A stretch of 25,169 bases of DNA from CAYMJK01 sp043101635 (lineage in GTDB: Bacteria; Planctomycetota; Phycisphaerae; Phycisphaerales; UBA1924): assembly GCA_043101635.1 (NCBI GenBank), contig JBICIE010000173.1:1-25169 (forward strand), given 5' to 3'. The notes under the pieces are model-generated. The model was given only the letters and a program-made list of their open reading frames with translations, did no database searches and was not told the origin of the DNA. Below, piece by piece: positions 8,584-15,942 of this stretch. The position numbers were made by a program, and so were the translations under genes. How positions within the stretch are numbered: the first letter of the stretch is position 1; each line of letters opens with the position of its first letter.

Positions 8584-9066
8584 GTGCCAAGATGGCTGAT
8601 CATCCTGACGGCGGCGGCCGGGCTGTGCGGGTGTCACGCGGCGCCGCGCCTGGACGTGCAGCGCGTGCGCCTGACCGACGAGACGCCGGCGGGCTACGCG
8701 CTGGAGTTCGACCTGGAAGCCACGAACACCAACGAGTTCGAGCTGCCGCTGCTGACGATCAACTATGACCTGTTCCTGGATGGCGAGCGGGTCTTCGAGG
8801 GGCGCCGCTCGGGCGAGGCGACCCTGCGGCGCGAGGGAGCCCAGACGCTGACGCTGCCGGCCGCCATCCCGCTGGCCGAGGGCGAGACGGCGCCATCGGG
8901 CGTGGTGGACTACCGGCTGCGCGGGACCATGCGCTACCTGACGCCCGGGGCGCTGGCGCGGTCGCTGTTCGATGCGCGCCTGTCGCGCCCCAAGGTGATC
9001 TTCGACCATCGCGGACAGATCGAGTTCGACGACCAGGGCACAGGCCCGGACGGCGATCCCGGCTAA
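8584..9066 (+). CDS. Lipoprotein with a LEA14/WHy-type domain
   Basis: This 160-residue protein starts VPRWLIILTAAAGLCGC. It is a short charged N-terminus, a hydrophobic stretch and an L-C-G-C lipobox, so it should be lipidated at Cys17 and membrane-anchored. The mature part reads LDVQRVRLTDETPAGYALEF, then a FDLEATNTNEFELPLLTINYDLFLDGE stretch spread over several strands. The N-x-N-x-[FY]-x-[LI]-P-L-x-x-x-x-Y-x-[LV] pattern is typical of the LEA14-like water-stress (WHy/LEA_2) beta-sandwich. Such proteins in bacteria are linked to stress tolerance, but no role is shown here. GTG 8584 was chosen because of the -10 box 6 nt upstream and the immediate signal sequence. Its stop overlaps that of the convergent gene by 3 bp. 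Confidence 0.78.
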   Translation: MPRWLIILTAAAGLCGCHAAPRLDVQRVRLTDETPAGYALEFDLEATNTNEFELPLLTINYDLFLDGERVFEGRRSGEATLRREGAQTLTLPAAIPLAEGETAPSGVVDYRLRGTMRYLTPGALARSLFDARLSRPKVIFDHRGQIEFDDQGTGPDGDPG

Positions 9067-10316
9067 GGGCAGGGATTGGCCACCAGGTCCTGGAAAGCGA
9101 AGAAGTCAAAGACATCGAGCATGTCGTCGCCGTTGATGTCCGCGGCGATGTCGCCGAGTGCAAAGAGCGTCTGAAAGCGGAGGAAGTCCATCAGATCCGG
9201 CGCGCAGGGGCAATCGGTCAGGCGGTCGCAGGGGAACGGCAGCAGCCGGCCGGAGATGTCCTCCCAGATGCCCATGTCCATCTGATCCCAGGCGCCATCG
9301 CGGTTGAGATCAGCCATCGGATCGCCAGCGGCGTGGCCGGTGACGTAGTGCAGATGATCCGCTTCGGTAAAGAGGCAGTCCATGTCCCAGTCCTGCGGCG
9401 AGAAGAGCCGATCGATGTAGCCGATGGCGCACTCGTCGGTGAGCAGCGGGCCGACCCAGAACGCGATCGCCTCCAGCCAGTGCCCGGAGGTCCGGATGAC
9501 TTCGAGCTGTCTGTCGAGCCACTCGGCCCGGATGAAGCCCGGCGGCTGGCCGCCGTTGTAGATGCGCAGCGACGCCATCGGCATGAGCGGCATGGACGAG
9601 CCGTCGCTGCGCTTGATCATGGCGGAGCCGTCGAGCGCCTGCATCGTGTACTCGGCCACGCGGTCGTAGCGGATGGACGTGGTCGCAAAGCGGGGATACA
9701 CGATGGGCACGAGGAAGTCGGCGTCGTCGAGCATGCCCAGCGACGCCAGCTCGATGAGGTTCGCCCGCCGCTTGAGAAACGCCAGATCGGTGGGAAAGCC
9801 AAAGCCGTGCGGCTGCATCGTGCCCCACAGCCCCAGCTTGATCTTCTGCTCGGGAAACTCCTCATTGATGACACGCCGCGTGACGCGAAGCCGCAGCGCG
9901 AAGCCGTCGGCCACTTCCTGCTTCGTGAAGCGCGGCTCCGGCGTGATGGCGGGATCCCACAGTTCCCACAGTTGGCTCGGATGCAGGTTGCCCTCGACGT
10001 CGACGAAGATGTAGATCAGGCTGCGCTCGCCGCTTGCCATCACCGCGCCGATGTGATCGAGGTGACCGCCGGGCCGAAGATGCATGCGCAGCCACTGCGC
10101 GATCTCCTCCTCCGGGACCGCGAGGAACTCCTCCATCGTCATGCCCCAGCCCGCGAGGACGAAGCTGCTGTTCAGCGAAACCGTGTCGCCTCGAATCGCG
10201 GGGTGCTGGGTGGAAAACAGGGCCGACTGGCGCACGAGCTGGCGTGGCTCGAGCACTTGCGCATGCGCGGCAGCGGCCAGGGCCACCGCCGCGACGAGCG
10301 CGGCACGCTCTCTCAT
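9063..10316 (-). CDS. Secreted dockerin-type protein of unknown function
   Basis: This 417-residue protein begins MRERAALVAAVALAAAAHAQ, a signal peptide. The body (about 25-330) includes KIKLGLWGTMQPHGFGFPTD, ADFLVPIVYPRFA, MPLMPMASLRIYNGG and a W-rich stretch near HWLEAIAFWVGPLL. The alternation of buried strands with Tyr/Pro loops is reminiscent of a TIM-barrel glycoside hydrolase, but no catalytic pair can be assigned. Near the end come an EF-hand-like DLNRDGAWDQMDMGIW and a dockerin-like pair whose first repeat is degenerate (CAPDLMDFLRFQTLF) and second intact (ADINGDDMLDVFDFFAFQDL). ATG 10316 was preferred to 10322 because GGAGA lies about 7 nt before it but only 1 nt before the other. 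Confidence 0.75.
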   Translation of the reverse strand: MRERAALVAAVALAAAAHAQVLEPRQLVRQSALFSTQHPAIRGDTVSLNSSFVLAGWGMTMEEFLAVPEEEIAQWLRMHLRPGGHLDHIGAVMASGERSLIYIFVDVEGNLHPSQLWELWDPAITPEPRFTKQEVADGFALRLRVTRRVINEEFPEQKIKLGLWGTMQPHGFGFPTDLAFLKRRANLIELASLGMLDDADFLVPIVYPRFATTSIRYDRVAEYTMQALDGSAMIKRSDGSSMPLMPMASLRIYNGGQPPGFIRAEWLDRQLEVIRTSGHWLEAIAFWVGPLLTDECAIGYIDRLFSPQDWDMDCLFTEADHLHYVTGHAAGDPMADLNRDGAWDQMDMGIWEDISGRLLPFPCDRLTDCPCAPDLMDFLRFQTLFALGDIAADINGDDMLDVFDFFAFQDLVANPCP

Positions 10317-10370
10317 GATCATTTCTCCGGGACCACGGGTTGCCCGACACCTCCCTGTGCCGAGTCGCCC

Positions 10371-10398
10371 AGTTTACCAAGAAGCCTCCGGAGTGCAA
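10371..10398 (-). promoter_or_regulatory. Promoter for the minus-strand dockerin-type gene
   Basis: On the minus strand TAAACT (10376-10371) follows a TTGCAC (10398-10393) by 16 nt. The -10 is good (TANNNT) and the -35 weak. The leader would be about 48 nt with a GGAGA ribosome-binding site. Confidence 0.4.
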
Positions 10399-10422
10399 GC
10401 GGCCGGCGCCGTGATTAATCTC

Positions 10423-11529
10423 TCATGGATCGGGCTCCGGCGCGGCCTCCGGCCCGCCGGCCAGCTCCGCCGCGGCCGCCACCAGGCCGCGCACAACATG
10501 CGCGAAGCGCTCGACATCAACGGTCTGGAGCGTGTCAGTGCGTGTGTGGTAGTTCGGATTACGAAAATTTGCGGTGTCGCTCAGTATGACCGCCGGCGCG
10601 CCGATCGCGAGAAACGGCGCGTGATCTGATCGGAGCATGTCCGGTGGCGCAATCGGCAAAAAATCTACAACCAACACCTCGAGATCCGGCGCGCCCTCGC
10701 GCATGTGCCGCCCGAGACGCTGGCTGAAGCTGCGGTGCTTGAGAATGCCCCCCATCGCAATGAAGTTCCCGACCGTCGGCGGCTCAAACACCCCCTCAAC
10801 GGCTGGAATCGGGCTTTTCTGGCTCTCCGGCTCGTCGCTGAAGTACCCGAGCATGTCGAGGCTGACCATGCCCACGATGCGCTCGGCGTCGCGTTCGAGC
10901 CCTTCTGCCACATAGAACCGCGAGCCGATGAGACCCGCCTCCTCAAGCGTGAAGAGCATCAGACGGATGGTGCGCTGGCGCGGCTCGTCTTTCAGCAGTC
11001 GCGCCATCTCCAGGATGGCCGCGACGCCCGTGCCATCGTCATCGGCGCCGGGCGAGCCCGCCACGGCGTCGAGATGCGCGCTGAAGATCAGCGTTTCCCC
11101 CGGCTTGCCATGGCCCGGCAGATCGACCCAGATGTTGCTGAAGCGCGGCCGGGCCAGCACCGCCTCCGGCGTCATCCCCTCCTCGCGGTCCGGCGAGACG
11201 ATGCGCCGGCGGCGCGCCGGCCAGGGGACCTCCTGCCTCTGCACCGCCAGGCCAAGCGCCTCGAAGCGCTCGATGACGATGCGCTCGGCCTCCTTGAGCC
11301 CCTGCCAGTGGGCCTCATCGCCCCAGCCGCTGCGGGCGGTGGGCAGCGCCTCGATGGTCTGCACCAGACGCTCGGCGCTGACCAGCCCGGCAAGATCGAC
11401 GCGTTCGGCCCGCTCCGCAGCCTCCGGCTCCGGCGCCGGCGCCGGCGCGGCGGGCTGGGCGATCGCGGGCAGGGTCCACAGCAGACTGGCGGCGAGGATC
11501 CGTGGTCTCAGTGGTCTCAGTGGTCTCAT
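10423..11529 (-). CDS. Secreted M28-family zinc peptidase
   Basis: This 368-residue exported metallopeptidase probably removes N-terminal amino acids from peptides. The signal peptide (LRPRILAASLLWTLPAIAQ) is followed by a Pro/Ala/Glu-rich linker. All M28 di-zinc residues are visible: His152 in SAHLDAV with Asp154, Asp164 in GADDDGTG, Glu196-Glu197 in LEEAGLIGS, Asp225 in SLDML and His328 in NPNYHTRTDT. It is the last gene of an ispE-ROK-M28 operon. ATG 11529 lies 4 nt after the ROK stop. An ATG at 11547 inside the ROK gene would add MRYPDP, and neither start has a clear ribosome-binding site. Three tandem 9-bp repeats encode the N-terminal Arg-Pro-Leu repeats. Specificity is not decided by sequence. 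Confidence 0.88.
   Translation of the reverse strand: MRPLRPLRPRILAASLLWTLPAIAQPAAPAPAPEPEAAERAERVDLAGLVSAERLVQTIEALPTARSGWGDEAHWQGLKEAERIVIERFEALGLAVQRQEVPWPARRRRIVSPDREEGMTPEAVLARPRFSNIWVDLPGHGKPGETLIFSAHLDAVAGSPGADDDGTGVAAILEMARLLKDEPRQRTIRLMLFTLEEAGLIGSRFYVAEGLERDAERIVGMVSLDMLGYFSDEPESQKSPIPAVEGVFEPPTVGNFIAMGGILKHRSFSQRLGRHMREGAPDLEVLVVDFLPIAPPDMLRSDHAPFLAIGAPAVILSDTANFRNPNYHTRTDTLQTVDVERFAHVVRGLVAAAAELAGGPEAAPEPDP
11502..11528. repeat. Three tandem 9-bp repeats at the M28 start
   Basis: GTGGTCTCA occurs three times in a row with no mismatch, and the last copy runs into the start codon. On the coding strand it encodes M-R-P-L-R-P-L-R-P. Copy-number change would lengthen or shorten the signal peptide n-region by three residues without a frameshift. 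Confidence 0.9.
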
Positions 11530-11533
11530 CGGG

Positions 11534-12487
11534 TCAGGATACCGCATCCGGGCTGCCGAGCAGCGCGGCCCCGATGACGCCGGCGTCGTCGCCCAGCCGG
11601 CTCGCCTCGATGCGCAGCGACGCCAGTTCGGGCGGGAAGACGTCCCGCCGGGCCCGCTCCTGCACGATGTCGATCAGGTCGCGCCCGAGGGCGTCGACGA
11701 GGCTGCCGCCGAGCACGATGCGCTGCAGCGAGAGCAGCGTGACGACGCTGGCAATCGTCGAGCCCAGCAGTTGCATGGCGCGGGTGATGGCGCCGACGAC
11801 AAGCTCGTCGCCCTCGCGGAAGGCCGTCGCCAGCATGGTCGAGTCGATCGGCCGCGCAAAGTCGCCCGTGATTTCGCGCAGGCGCGTCGGCGCGCCGGCC
11901 CTGGCCTCAGCGAGCAGCCGCTGCACGATGACAGCGCGGGAGGCCGAATGCTCGAGCTTGTTGGTCCCGGGCGGCGCATCGGGGAACAGGACGGTGTGCC
12001 CGATCTCGCCCGCCGTGCGCATGGCGCCGCTGTAGAGCTGCCCGCTGAGAATCAGCCCGCCGCCGACGCCGGTGCCGACCCAGACCCCCAGCATGTCGGC
12101 CACGCCCGCGCCGGCCCCGAGCTTCCACTCCGCCCACGCCGCGGCGTTGACATCGTTCTCCAGGCGCACCGGGCGGCCGAGGCGCTCGCGCAGCATCGCG
12201 GCGAACTGCACGTTGCGCCACTTGAGGTTGGGCGCGGCGAGCACGAGCCCTTCGGTCGGCTCGATGGCGCCGGCAGCGGCGACGCCCACGCCTGACGCCC
12301 GGCCGGCGCCGGCGGCGCGCTCAACCTCGGCGACGACCTCGGCGATGGCGTCCGCGACCGCCTCCGGCGTGGAGGGATCGGGTGTCAGTCGCTTGGCGCT
12401 GGCGAGCACCCGGCCCCCGGGCCCAACGGCGCCGGCCCGCAGGCCGGTACCGCCGAGATCGACGCCGATCACGGGTCCGCTGGTCAT
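11534..12487 (-). CDS. ROK-family sugar kinase lacking the zinc cysteines
   Basis: This 317-residue cytoplasmic kinase probably phosphorylates a hexose with ATP. The phosphate-binding DLGGT is at residues 10-14, the catalytic E-N-D at 110-112 (Asp112), GTGVGGG at 138-144 and the GEIGH motif at 160-164. The next segment, where ROK proteins normally have C-x-C-G-x-x-G-C for structural zinc, reads APPGTNKLEHSASR with no cysteine, so the usual zinc site is absent. No helix-turn-helix is present, so this is a kinase and not a NagC/XylR-type repressor. The ATG overlaps the ispE stop as ATGA. Glucose is the commonest substrate of this class, but the substrate is not decided by sequence. Confidence 0.87.
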   Translation of the reverse strand: MTSGPVIGVDLGGTGLRAGAVGPGGRVLASAKRLTPDPSTPEAVADAIAEVVAEVERAAGAGRASGVGVAAAGAIEPTEGLVLAAPNLKWRNVQFAAMLRERLGRPVRLENDVNAAAWAEWKLGAGAGVADMLGVWVGTGVGGGLILSGQLYSGAMRTAGEIGHTVLFPDAPPGTNKLEHSASRAVIVQRLLAEARAGAPTRLREITGDFARPIDSTMLATAFREGDELVVGAITRAMQLLGSTIASVVTLLSLQRIVLGGSLVDALGRDLIDIVQERARRDVFPPELASLRIEASRLGDDAGVIGAALLGSPDAVS

Positions 12488-13431
12488 GCAACCCCCATCG
12501 AATCGGAAACAGTCGTCGTAGCAAGCGCAACACCGGGAGAGGCGATCCGGGCCAGTCGCTCGGCCAGCGGCCGGGCCTCATCGGCCGGAGGCAGCACGAA
12601 CATCGCACTGCCGCTGCCGGTGACGTGGGCCGGCAGACCGGCCTCGGCGCCGATCGCAGCGCGCAGGGAGGCGAGGCGCGGCTCGATGGACTCGGCCGCG
12701 CCGGCGAGATCGTTGAACAGGCGCGCCCCGCCGCCGGCCAGCGCCGCCGAGCCGGCAATCACCATCTCGGTGATCTCCTGAGCCCGCAGCGGACCGGGCG
12801 CCAGGCGGTCAAAGGCGCGGTAGACCTCCGCAGTTGCGCACTGGAAGTGCGGGATGACGAGCACGCACGCGGCCTCGGGCGCCGGCCAGCGCTGCGCCAC
12901 CTCGCCGAAGTCGGTCACGAGCGCAGCGCGCGGCGAGGCCCGGAGATCATCATCGATGAAGAAAGGGATATCGCTGCCGAGATGCGCACCGATCTGGCGC
13001 AGACGCGCCGGCCCGAGGCCGAGGTCGAACGCCACATCGAGCAGTTGCAGCACCGCCGCGGCGTCCGCCGAGCCGCCGCCCAGGCCGGCGCCGGCGCAGA
13101 TGCGCTTGCGGATCGTGATGTCGCTGGGGAGCTGGCGGTCCACTTCCGCCTCCAGCGCAGCGCGGGCCCGTGCGGCCAGATCCGCGGCGGCTGGCCAGTC
13201 GACGCCCTGGCCGGCCCGCAGCGGGGCGTCGTCAGCCCAGCGGATGTCCAGCCGCCCCGCCGCCCCGCGCGCCAGCGGCTCGACCGTGACATCGTCATGC
13301 AGCGCGATGGGAACCATCCACGAGGCGATGCGGTGCCAGCCGGCCCGGGCAGATTCCGGCGGTTCCGGCGGCGCGACGGCGAGCGCCAGGTTGAGCTTCG
13401 CAAAGGCGCGGGCTGAGCGCGGAGCGGTCAC
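12484..13431 (-). CDS. ispE: 4-diphosphocytidyl-2-C-methyl-D-erythritol kinase
   Basis: IspE phosphorylates CDP-methylerythritol in the MEP route to isoprenoid precursors. This 315-residue GHMP kinase has AFAKLNLAL near the N-terminus (Lys12), the glycine-rich ATP loop AGAGLGGGSADAA (about 113-125), LGSDIPFF with the catalytic Asp154, and the C-terminal HVTGSGSAMF. After Asp154 the usual G-G-x-A segment is replaced by DDDLRAS, a mild divergence. GTG 13431 was chosen because it directly precedes the conserved core and a TACCAT -10 box lies 5 nt upstream. The longer frame to 13653 encodes a low-complexity stretch opposite the divergent membrane-protein gene. It heads an operon with the ROK kinase and M28 peptidase. 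Confidence 0.92.
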   Translation of the reverse strand: MTAPRSARAFAKLNLALAVAPPEPPESARAGWHRIASWMVPIALHDDVTVEPLARGAAGRLDIRWADDAPLRAGQGVDWPAAADLAARARAALEAEVDRQLPSDITIRKRICAGAGLGGGSADAAAVLQLLDVAFDLGLGPARLRQIGAHLGSDIPFFIDDDLRASPRAALVTDFGEVAQRWPAPEAACVLVIPHFQCATAEVYRAFDRLAPGPLRAQEITEMVIAGSAALAGGGARLFNDLAGAAESIEPRLASLRAAIGAEAGLPAHVTGSGSAMFVLPPADEARPLAERLARIASPGVALATTTVSDSMGVA

Positions 13432-13436
13432 CTGCG

Positions 13437-13442
13437 ATGGTA
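13437..13442 (-). promoter_or_regulatory. -10 box (TACCAT) for the leaderless ispE operon
   Basis: On the minus strand TACCAT is separated from the GTG at 13431 by 5 nt (CGCAG). There is no Shine-Dalgarno. The same hexamer at the same distance precedes selD. Confidence 0.45.
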
Positions 13443-13449
13443 CGGGCGG

Positions 13450-13455
13450 TAGACT
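13450..13455 (+). promoter_or_regulatory. -10 box (TAGACT) for a leaderless membrane-protein mRNA
   Basis: TAGACT ends 7 nt before the TTG at 13463. With the minus-strand TACCAT box it forms a divergent promoter pair inside a 31-bp intergenic gap, so the two polymerases would compete. Confidence 0.4.
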
Positions 13456-13462
13456 GGCCGGC

Positions 13463-14044
13463 TTGGAGACGGCGCAGAACAGGGTGGCGCTGCGGGTGCG
13501 GCTGGCGGCGTGGGTGGTGGTCGCCTGCGCGGCGATGGCGGCGCCGCTGCTGCTGCGGGCCGGAGCGCCCGAGCTTGCCGCGGCGGCGTGGAGCCTGACA
13601 GCGCTGTCGGCGATGGCCGGGCTGCTGGTCACCACGCCCCCGGGGGCGATCAAGCTCCCGTGGTGGGCCAGCGTGCTGGCCGTCGCGGGCGGCGCGGGGC
13701 TGCTCGTGCTGGGGTCCGGAGCGCCGGCGGGTCATCTGGCGCCGGCGGCGACGGTGGCGCTCTGGCTGGCGCTGCTGTCGGCCCTTGGCGCGACGGAGGA
13801 AGGCCGCCGGTGGTTCCGGCGCGGCGCGCTGCGGCCGGCCGGGACGGCGTGGTGGTGGGCGGCGCTCTGGCTGTGGCATCCCTTGATCTGGCTGCCCCGG
13901 GCCGGCGGCGAGCCGCTGCTGAGTTGCCTGGGCGCCGGGATCCCGATCGGCGGGCTGCTGCTGGAGAGCGCCTCGCGGCCGCTGCGCCTGGCCGGCAGCG
14001 CGATCTGGGCCGGATCGGTCGCGGCCACGCTGCTGGTCGTGTAG
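13463..14044 (+). CDS. Polytopic membrane protein, unknown function
   Basis: This protein of about 193 residues has six or seven hydrophobic segments: around LAAWVVVACAAMAAPLLL, LTALSAMAGLLV, WASVLAVAGGAGLLVLG, ATVALWLALLSAL, WWWAALWLWHPLIWLP, LGAGIPIGGLLL and AIWAGSVAATLLVV. No catalytic or transport motif is recognised. The start is uncertain: TTG 13463 fits the -10 spacing for a leaderless mRNA, while GTG 13484 would remove only seven residues. A longer frame beginning at 12854 runs antisense to ispE and is not credible. The NIF3-family gene follows after 47 nt, behind its own TACACT box, so the two may be only loosely linked. Confidence 0.6.
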   Translation: METAQNRVALRVRLAAWVVVACAAMAAPLLLRAGAPELAAAAWSLTALSAMAGLLVTTPPGAIKLPWWASVLAVAGGAGLLVLGSGAPAGHLAPAATVALWLALLSALGATEEGRRWFRRGALRPAGTAWWWAALWLWHPLIWLPRAGGEPLLSCLGAGIPIGGLLLESASRPLRLAGSAIWAGSVAATLLVV

Positions 14045-14069
14045 GCGCCCGCAAGCGCCGGAACGTCAC

Positions 14070-14085
14070 TACACTGGCGCGGAGG
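14070..14085 (+). promoter_or_regulatory. -10 box and ribosome-binding site of the NIF3-family gene
   Basis: TACACT (14070-14075) is followed by GGAGG (14081-14085), 6 nt before the ATG at 14092. If both are used, the leader is only about 10 nt. The ribosome-binding site fixes the start codon. Confidence 0.45.
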
Positions 14086-14091
14086 CGCCCC

Positions 14092-15237
14092 ATGCGTGTG
14101 CAGGACCTGATGGATGTGATGGAGCAGATCGCGCCGTCGCGGTATGCCGAGTCGTGGGACAACACCGGCCTGGTGCTGGGCGATCCCGAGGTGCCGGTCA
14201 CCGGGCCGATCGTGCTGGCGATCGACCTCAGCGCGCAGGTGCTGGAGGAGGCGGTCGCCAAGCGGGCGTCGGCGATGGTGGTGTATCACCCGCCGATCTG
14301 GACGCCGCTGAAGCGCATGACGACGCTGGATGCGCGCCAGCGGCTGCTGCTGACGTGCGCAGCGCGCAACATCGCGCTCTACTCGCCGCACACCGCGCTG
14401 GATGCCGCCCCGGGTGGCGTCACCGACTGGCTGTGCGAGGCCTTGAGCGGCTCGGACACGCCGGGGCGGATCGCCGGAGACTGCCGGGCCCTGCTGCCGC
14501 ACACCGGGCTGGAGCCGTCACAGGAGCTGAAGATCGTCACCTTCGTGCCGCCGGATCACGCCGACGCGGTGCGCAGCGCCCTGGCGACCGCCGGCGCCGG
14601 CATGATCGGCCAGTACACGCAGTGCTCGTTCAACCTGCAGGGCTCGGGCACGTTCTTCGGGTCGGACGAATCGAGCCCGGTCGTGGGCGAGCGCGGGCGG
14701 CTGGAGCGCATCGTCGAGATCCGGATGGAGATGGTCTGCTCCCGCGCGGCGCTGCCGATTGCGCTGGAGACGCTGCGCCGCTTCCATCCCTACGAGGAGC
14801 CGGCGATCGATGTGTACGAACTGATCGCGCGTCCGGAGCGCTCCGGCGGCGCCGGGCGGCGCATCACGCTGGACCGCCCCGCCACGCTGCGCGAGCTTGG
14901 CCAGCGGATGAAGGACCGCATCGGCTGCGCCATGGTCAAGCTCGCCGCGGTGGCCGATCCGGACGCCGAGGTGCGGATGGTGGGCGTGTGCCCGGGCGCC
15001 GGGGCGTCGCTGGCCGAGCCGGCGGCCCGCGAGAGCTGCGAGGCGTTCGTCACCGGCGAGATGAAGCACCACGAAGTGCTGGCGTCGGTGAACCGGGGCG
15101 TGTCGATCCTGCTGGGCGGACACACGGCGACCGAGCGCGGCTACCTGCCGCGCCTGCGCGACCGGCTGGCGGCGGCCCTGCCGCAGGCCCGCATCGAGGT
15201 CAGCGAGCAGGACCGCAGCCCGCTGATCCCGGTGTAA
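14092..15237 (+). CDS. NIF3-like dinuclear metal-centre protein
   Basis: This 381-residue protein is of the long, insert-bearing form of the family (Bacillus YqfO-like). It has the N-terminal AESWDNTGLVLGDP, VVYHPPIW (His66), HTALDAAPGGVTDWL (His100, Asp104), a middle CutA-like insert around RFHPYEEPAIDVYEL, and the C-terminal GEMKHHEVL and GGHTATERGYL motifs. These histidines and acidic residues bind two metal ions in structures of the family. The first of the usual paired histidines in the H-H-P motif is Tyr65 here. The molecular role is not settled in any organism; GTP cyclohydrolase I type 2 is a name often attached without support. The start is fixed by GGAGG 6 nt upstream. Confidence 0.9.
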   Translation: MRVQDLMDVMEQIAPSRYAESWDNTGLVLGDPEVPVTGPIVLAIDLSAQVLEEAVAKRASAMVVYHPPIWTPLKRMTTLDARQRLLLTCAARNIALYSPHTALDAAPGGVTDWLCEALSGSDTPGRIAGDCRALLPHTGLEPSQELKIVTFVPPDHADAVRSALATAGAGMIGQYTQCSFNLQGSGTFFGSDESSPVVGERGRLERIVEIRMEMVCSRAALPIALETLRRFHPYEEPAIDVYELIARPERSGGAGRRITLDRPATLRELGQRMKDRIGCAMVKLAAVADPDAEVRMVGVCPGAGASLAEPAARESCEAFVTGEMKHHEVLASVNRGVSILLGGHTATERGYLPRLRDRLAAALPQARIEVSEQDRSPLIPV

Positions 15238-15238
15238 T

Positions 15239-15272
15239 GGGTACCCCCCCACTCCGTGGGGGGCTTCCCCGC
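15239..15272 (-). repeat. Palindromic intergenic repeat A, copy 1 (inverted)
   Basis: This is the reverse complement of the element at 15377-15406, starting 2 nt after the NIF3-gene stop. Its core is C6-A-C-T-C-C-G-T-G6, able to form a hairpin with a 3-nt loop. It faces copy 2 across about 100 bp, so the intergenic region is itself a large inverted repeat. Confidence 0.8.
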
Positions 15273-15376
15273 CTGCCAGGCCTCCTCCTCTGCTTCCTCA
15301 ATCGCACATGACAACCGCGCCCTCACGCGCGGCGCTCTCCATGCGCTCGCCCTGCCACGAGGGCGCAGGCGCAGTC

Positions 15377-15406
15377 GACCCCCCACGGAGTGGGGGCTAC
15401 CCAAAG
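15377..15406 (+). repeat. Palindromic intergenic repeat A, copy 2
   Basis: The unit has the core CCCCCCACGGAGTGGGGG followed by CTACCCAAAG. It lies 8 nt beyond the end of the minus-strand sixA-like gene. It matches copy 3 at 20639-20669 with a single extra base in the latter. It may act as a terminator or a REP-like element. Confidence 0.8.
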
Positions 15407-15413
15407 CGCCGGC

Positions 15414-15884
15414 CTACCCCTCCTCGAGGCGCAGCAGTTCGACGATGGCGCCGGCGCCGGGCTCGATCTCGCCGGGCAGATCGAGCAGAGCCGCCTGACC
15501 CGTGCGCAGAGAGACGGCGTCGTCGCCGAGGGCGCTGGCCAGGGCGCTGAGCTGCGGATTGTGCCCGACCAGCGCGACGCTGGCAGCCCCGCCCGCGGCG
15601 ACCTCCTCCAGCAGATCGACCAGGGCGCCCGCCGGCTCGTCCACCAGCAGCCGGTCGTCGAAGTCGATCTCGACGCCGAGGGCGGCGCTGACGATCTCCC
15701 CGGTCTGGCGGGCCCGTGCCGCGGGGCTGGAAATCACCCGGCCCGGGGCGTCTTCGCGGGCCTCGAACTGCCCGGCCAGCCACTGGGCCTGTCGCCTGCC
15801 GCGCCCGCGCAGCTCGCGGTCGAAATCGCTGCCGGACACCGACTGCTGCTCTGCCTTGCCGTGACGGATGATCCAGACGAGCAC
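15414..15884 (-). CDS. sixA: SixA-like phosphohistidine phosphatase
   Basis: This 156-residue member of the histidine-phosphatase (phosphoglycerate mutase-like) superfamily starts VLVWIIRHGKAE, with the catalytic Arg7-His8-Gly9. It then has RELRGRGRRQAQWLA, ISSPAARARQTGEI with the second Arg, and VGHNP with the second catalytic His. This short form matches SixA, which removes phosphate from phosphohistidine in signalling or PTS proteins. GTG 15884 was chosen because AAGGAG lies 6 nt upstream. The much longer frame to 16583 is antisense to the HAF-repeat gene and is rejected. It diverges from that gene across 58 bp. Target proteins are unknown, and other small-molecule phosphatase roles are possible. 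Confidence 0.85.
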   Translation of the reverse strand: MLVWIIRHGKAEQQSVSGSDFDRELRGRGRRQAQWLAGQFEAREDAPGRVISSPAARARQTGEIVSAALGVEIDFDDRLLVDEPAGALVDLLEEVAAGGAASVALVGHNPQLSALASALGDDAVSLRTGQAALLDLPGEIEPGAGAIVELLRLEEG

Positions 15885-15918
15885 GACAAACTCCTTGTGC
15901 TCAGGGGCCTTTTGTGAG

Positions 15919-15924
15919 AGAGTA
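15919..15924 (-). promoter_or_regulatory. -10 box (TACTCT) for the sixA-like gene
   Basis: On the minus strand TACTCT lies about 34 nt before the GTG start. The short leader contains AAGGAG. The box sits within the 58-bp divergent region shared with the HAF-repeat gene. Confidence 0.35.
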
Positions 15925-15942
15925 CTGCTGAGGAGGTCAGCG

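Noticed and set aside
13432..13653. An N-terminal extension of ispE to 13653
   Set aside because: It would be low-complexity Ala/Ser sequence antisense to the membrane-protein gene; the GTG at 13431 precedes the conserved core and has a -10 box.
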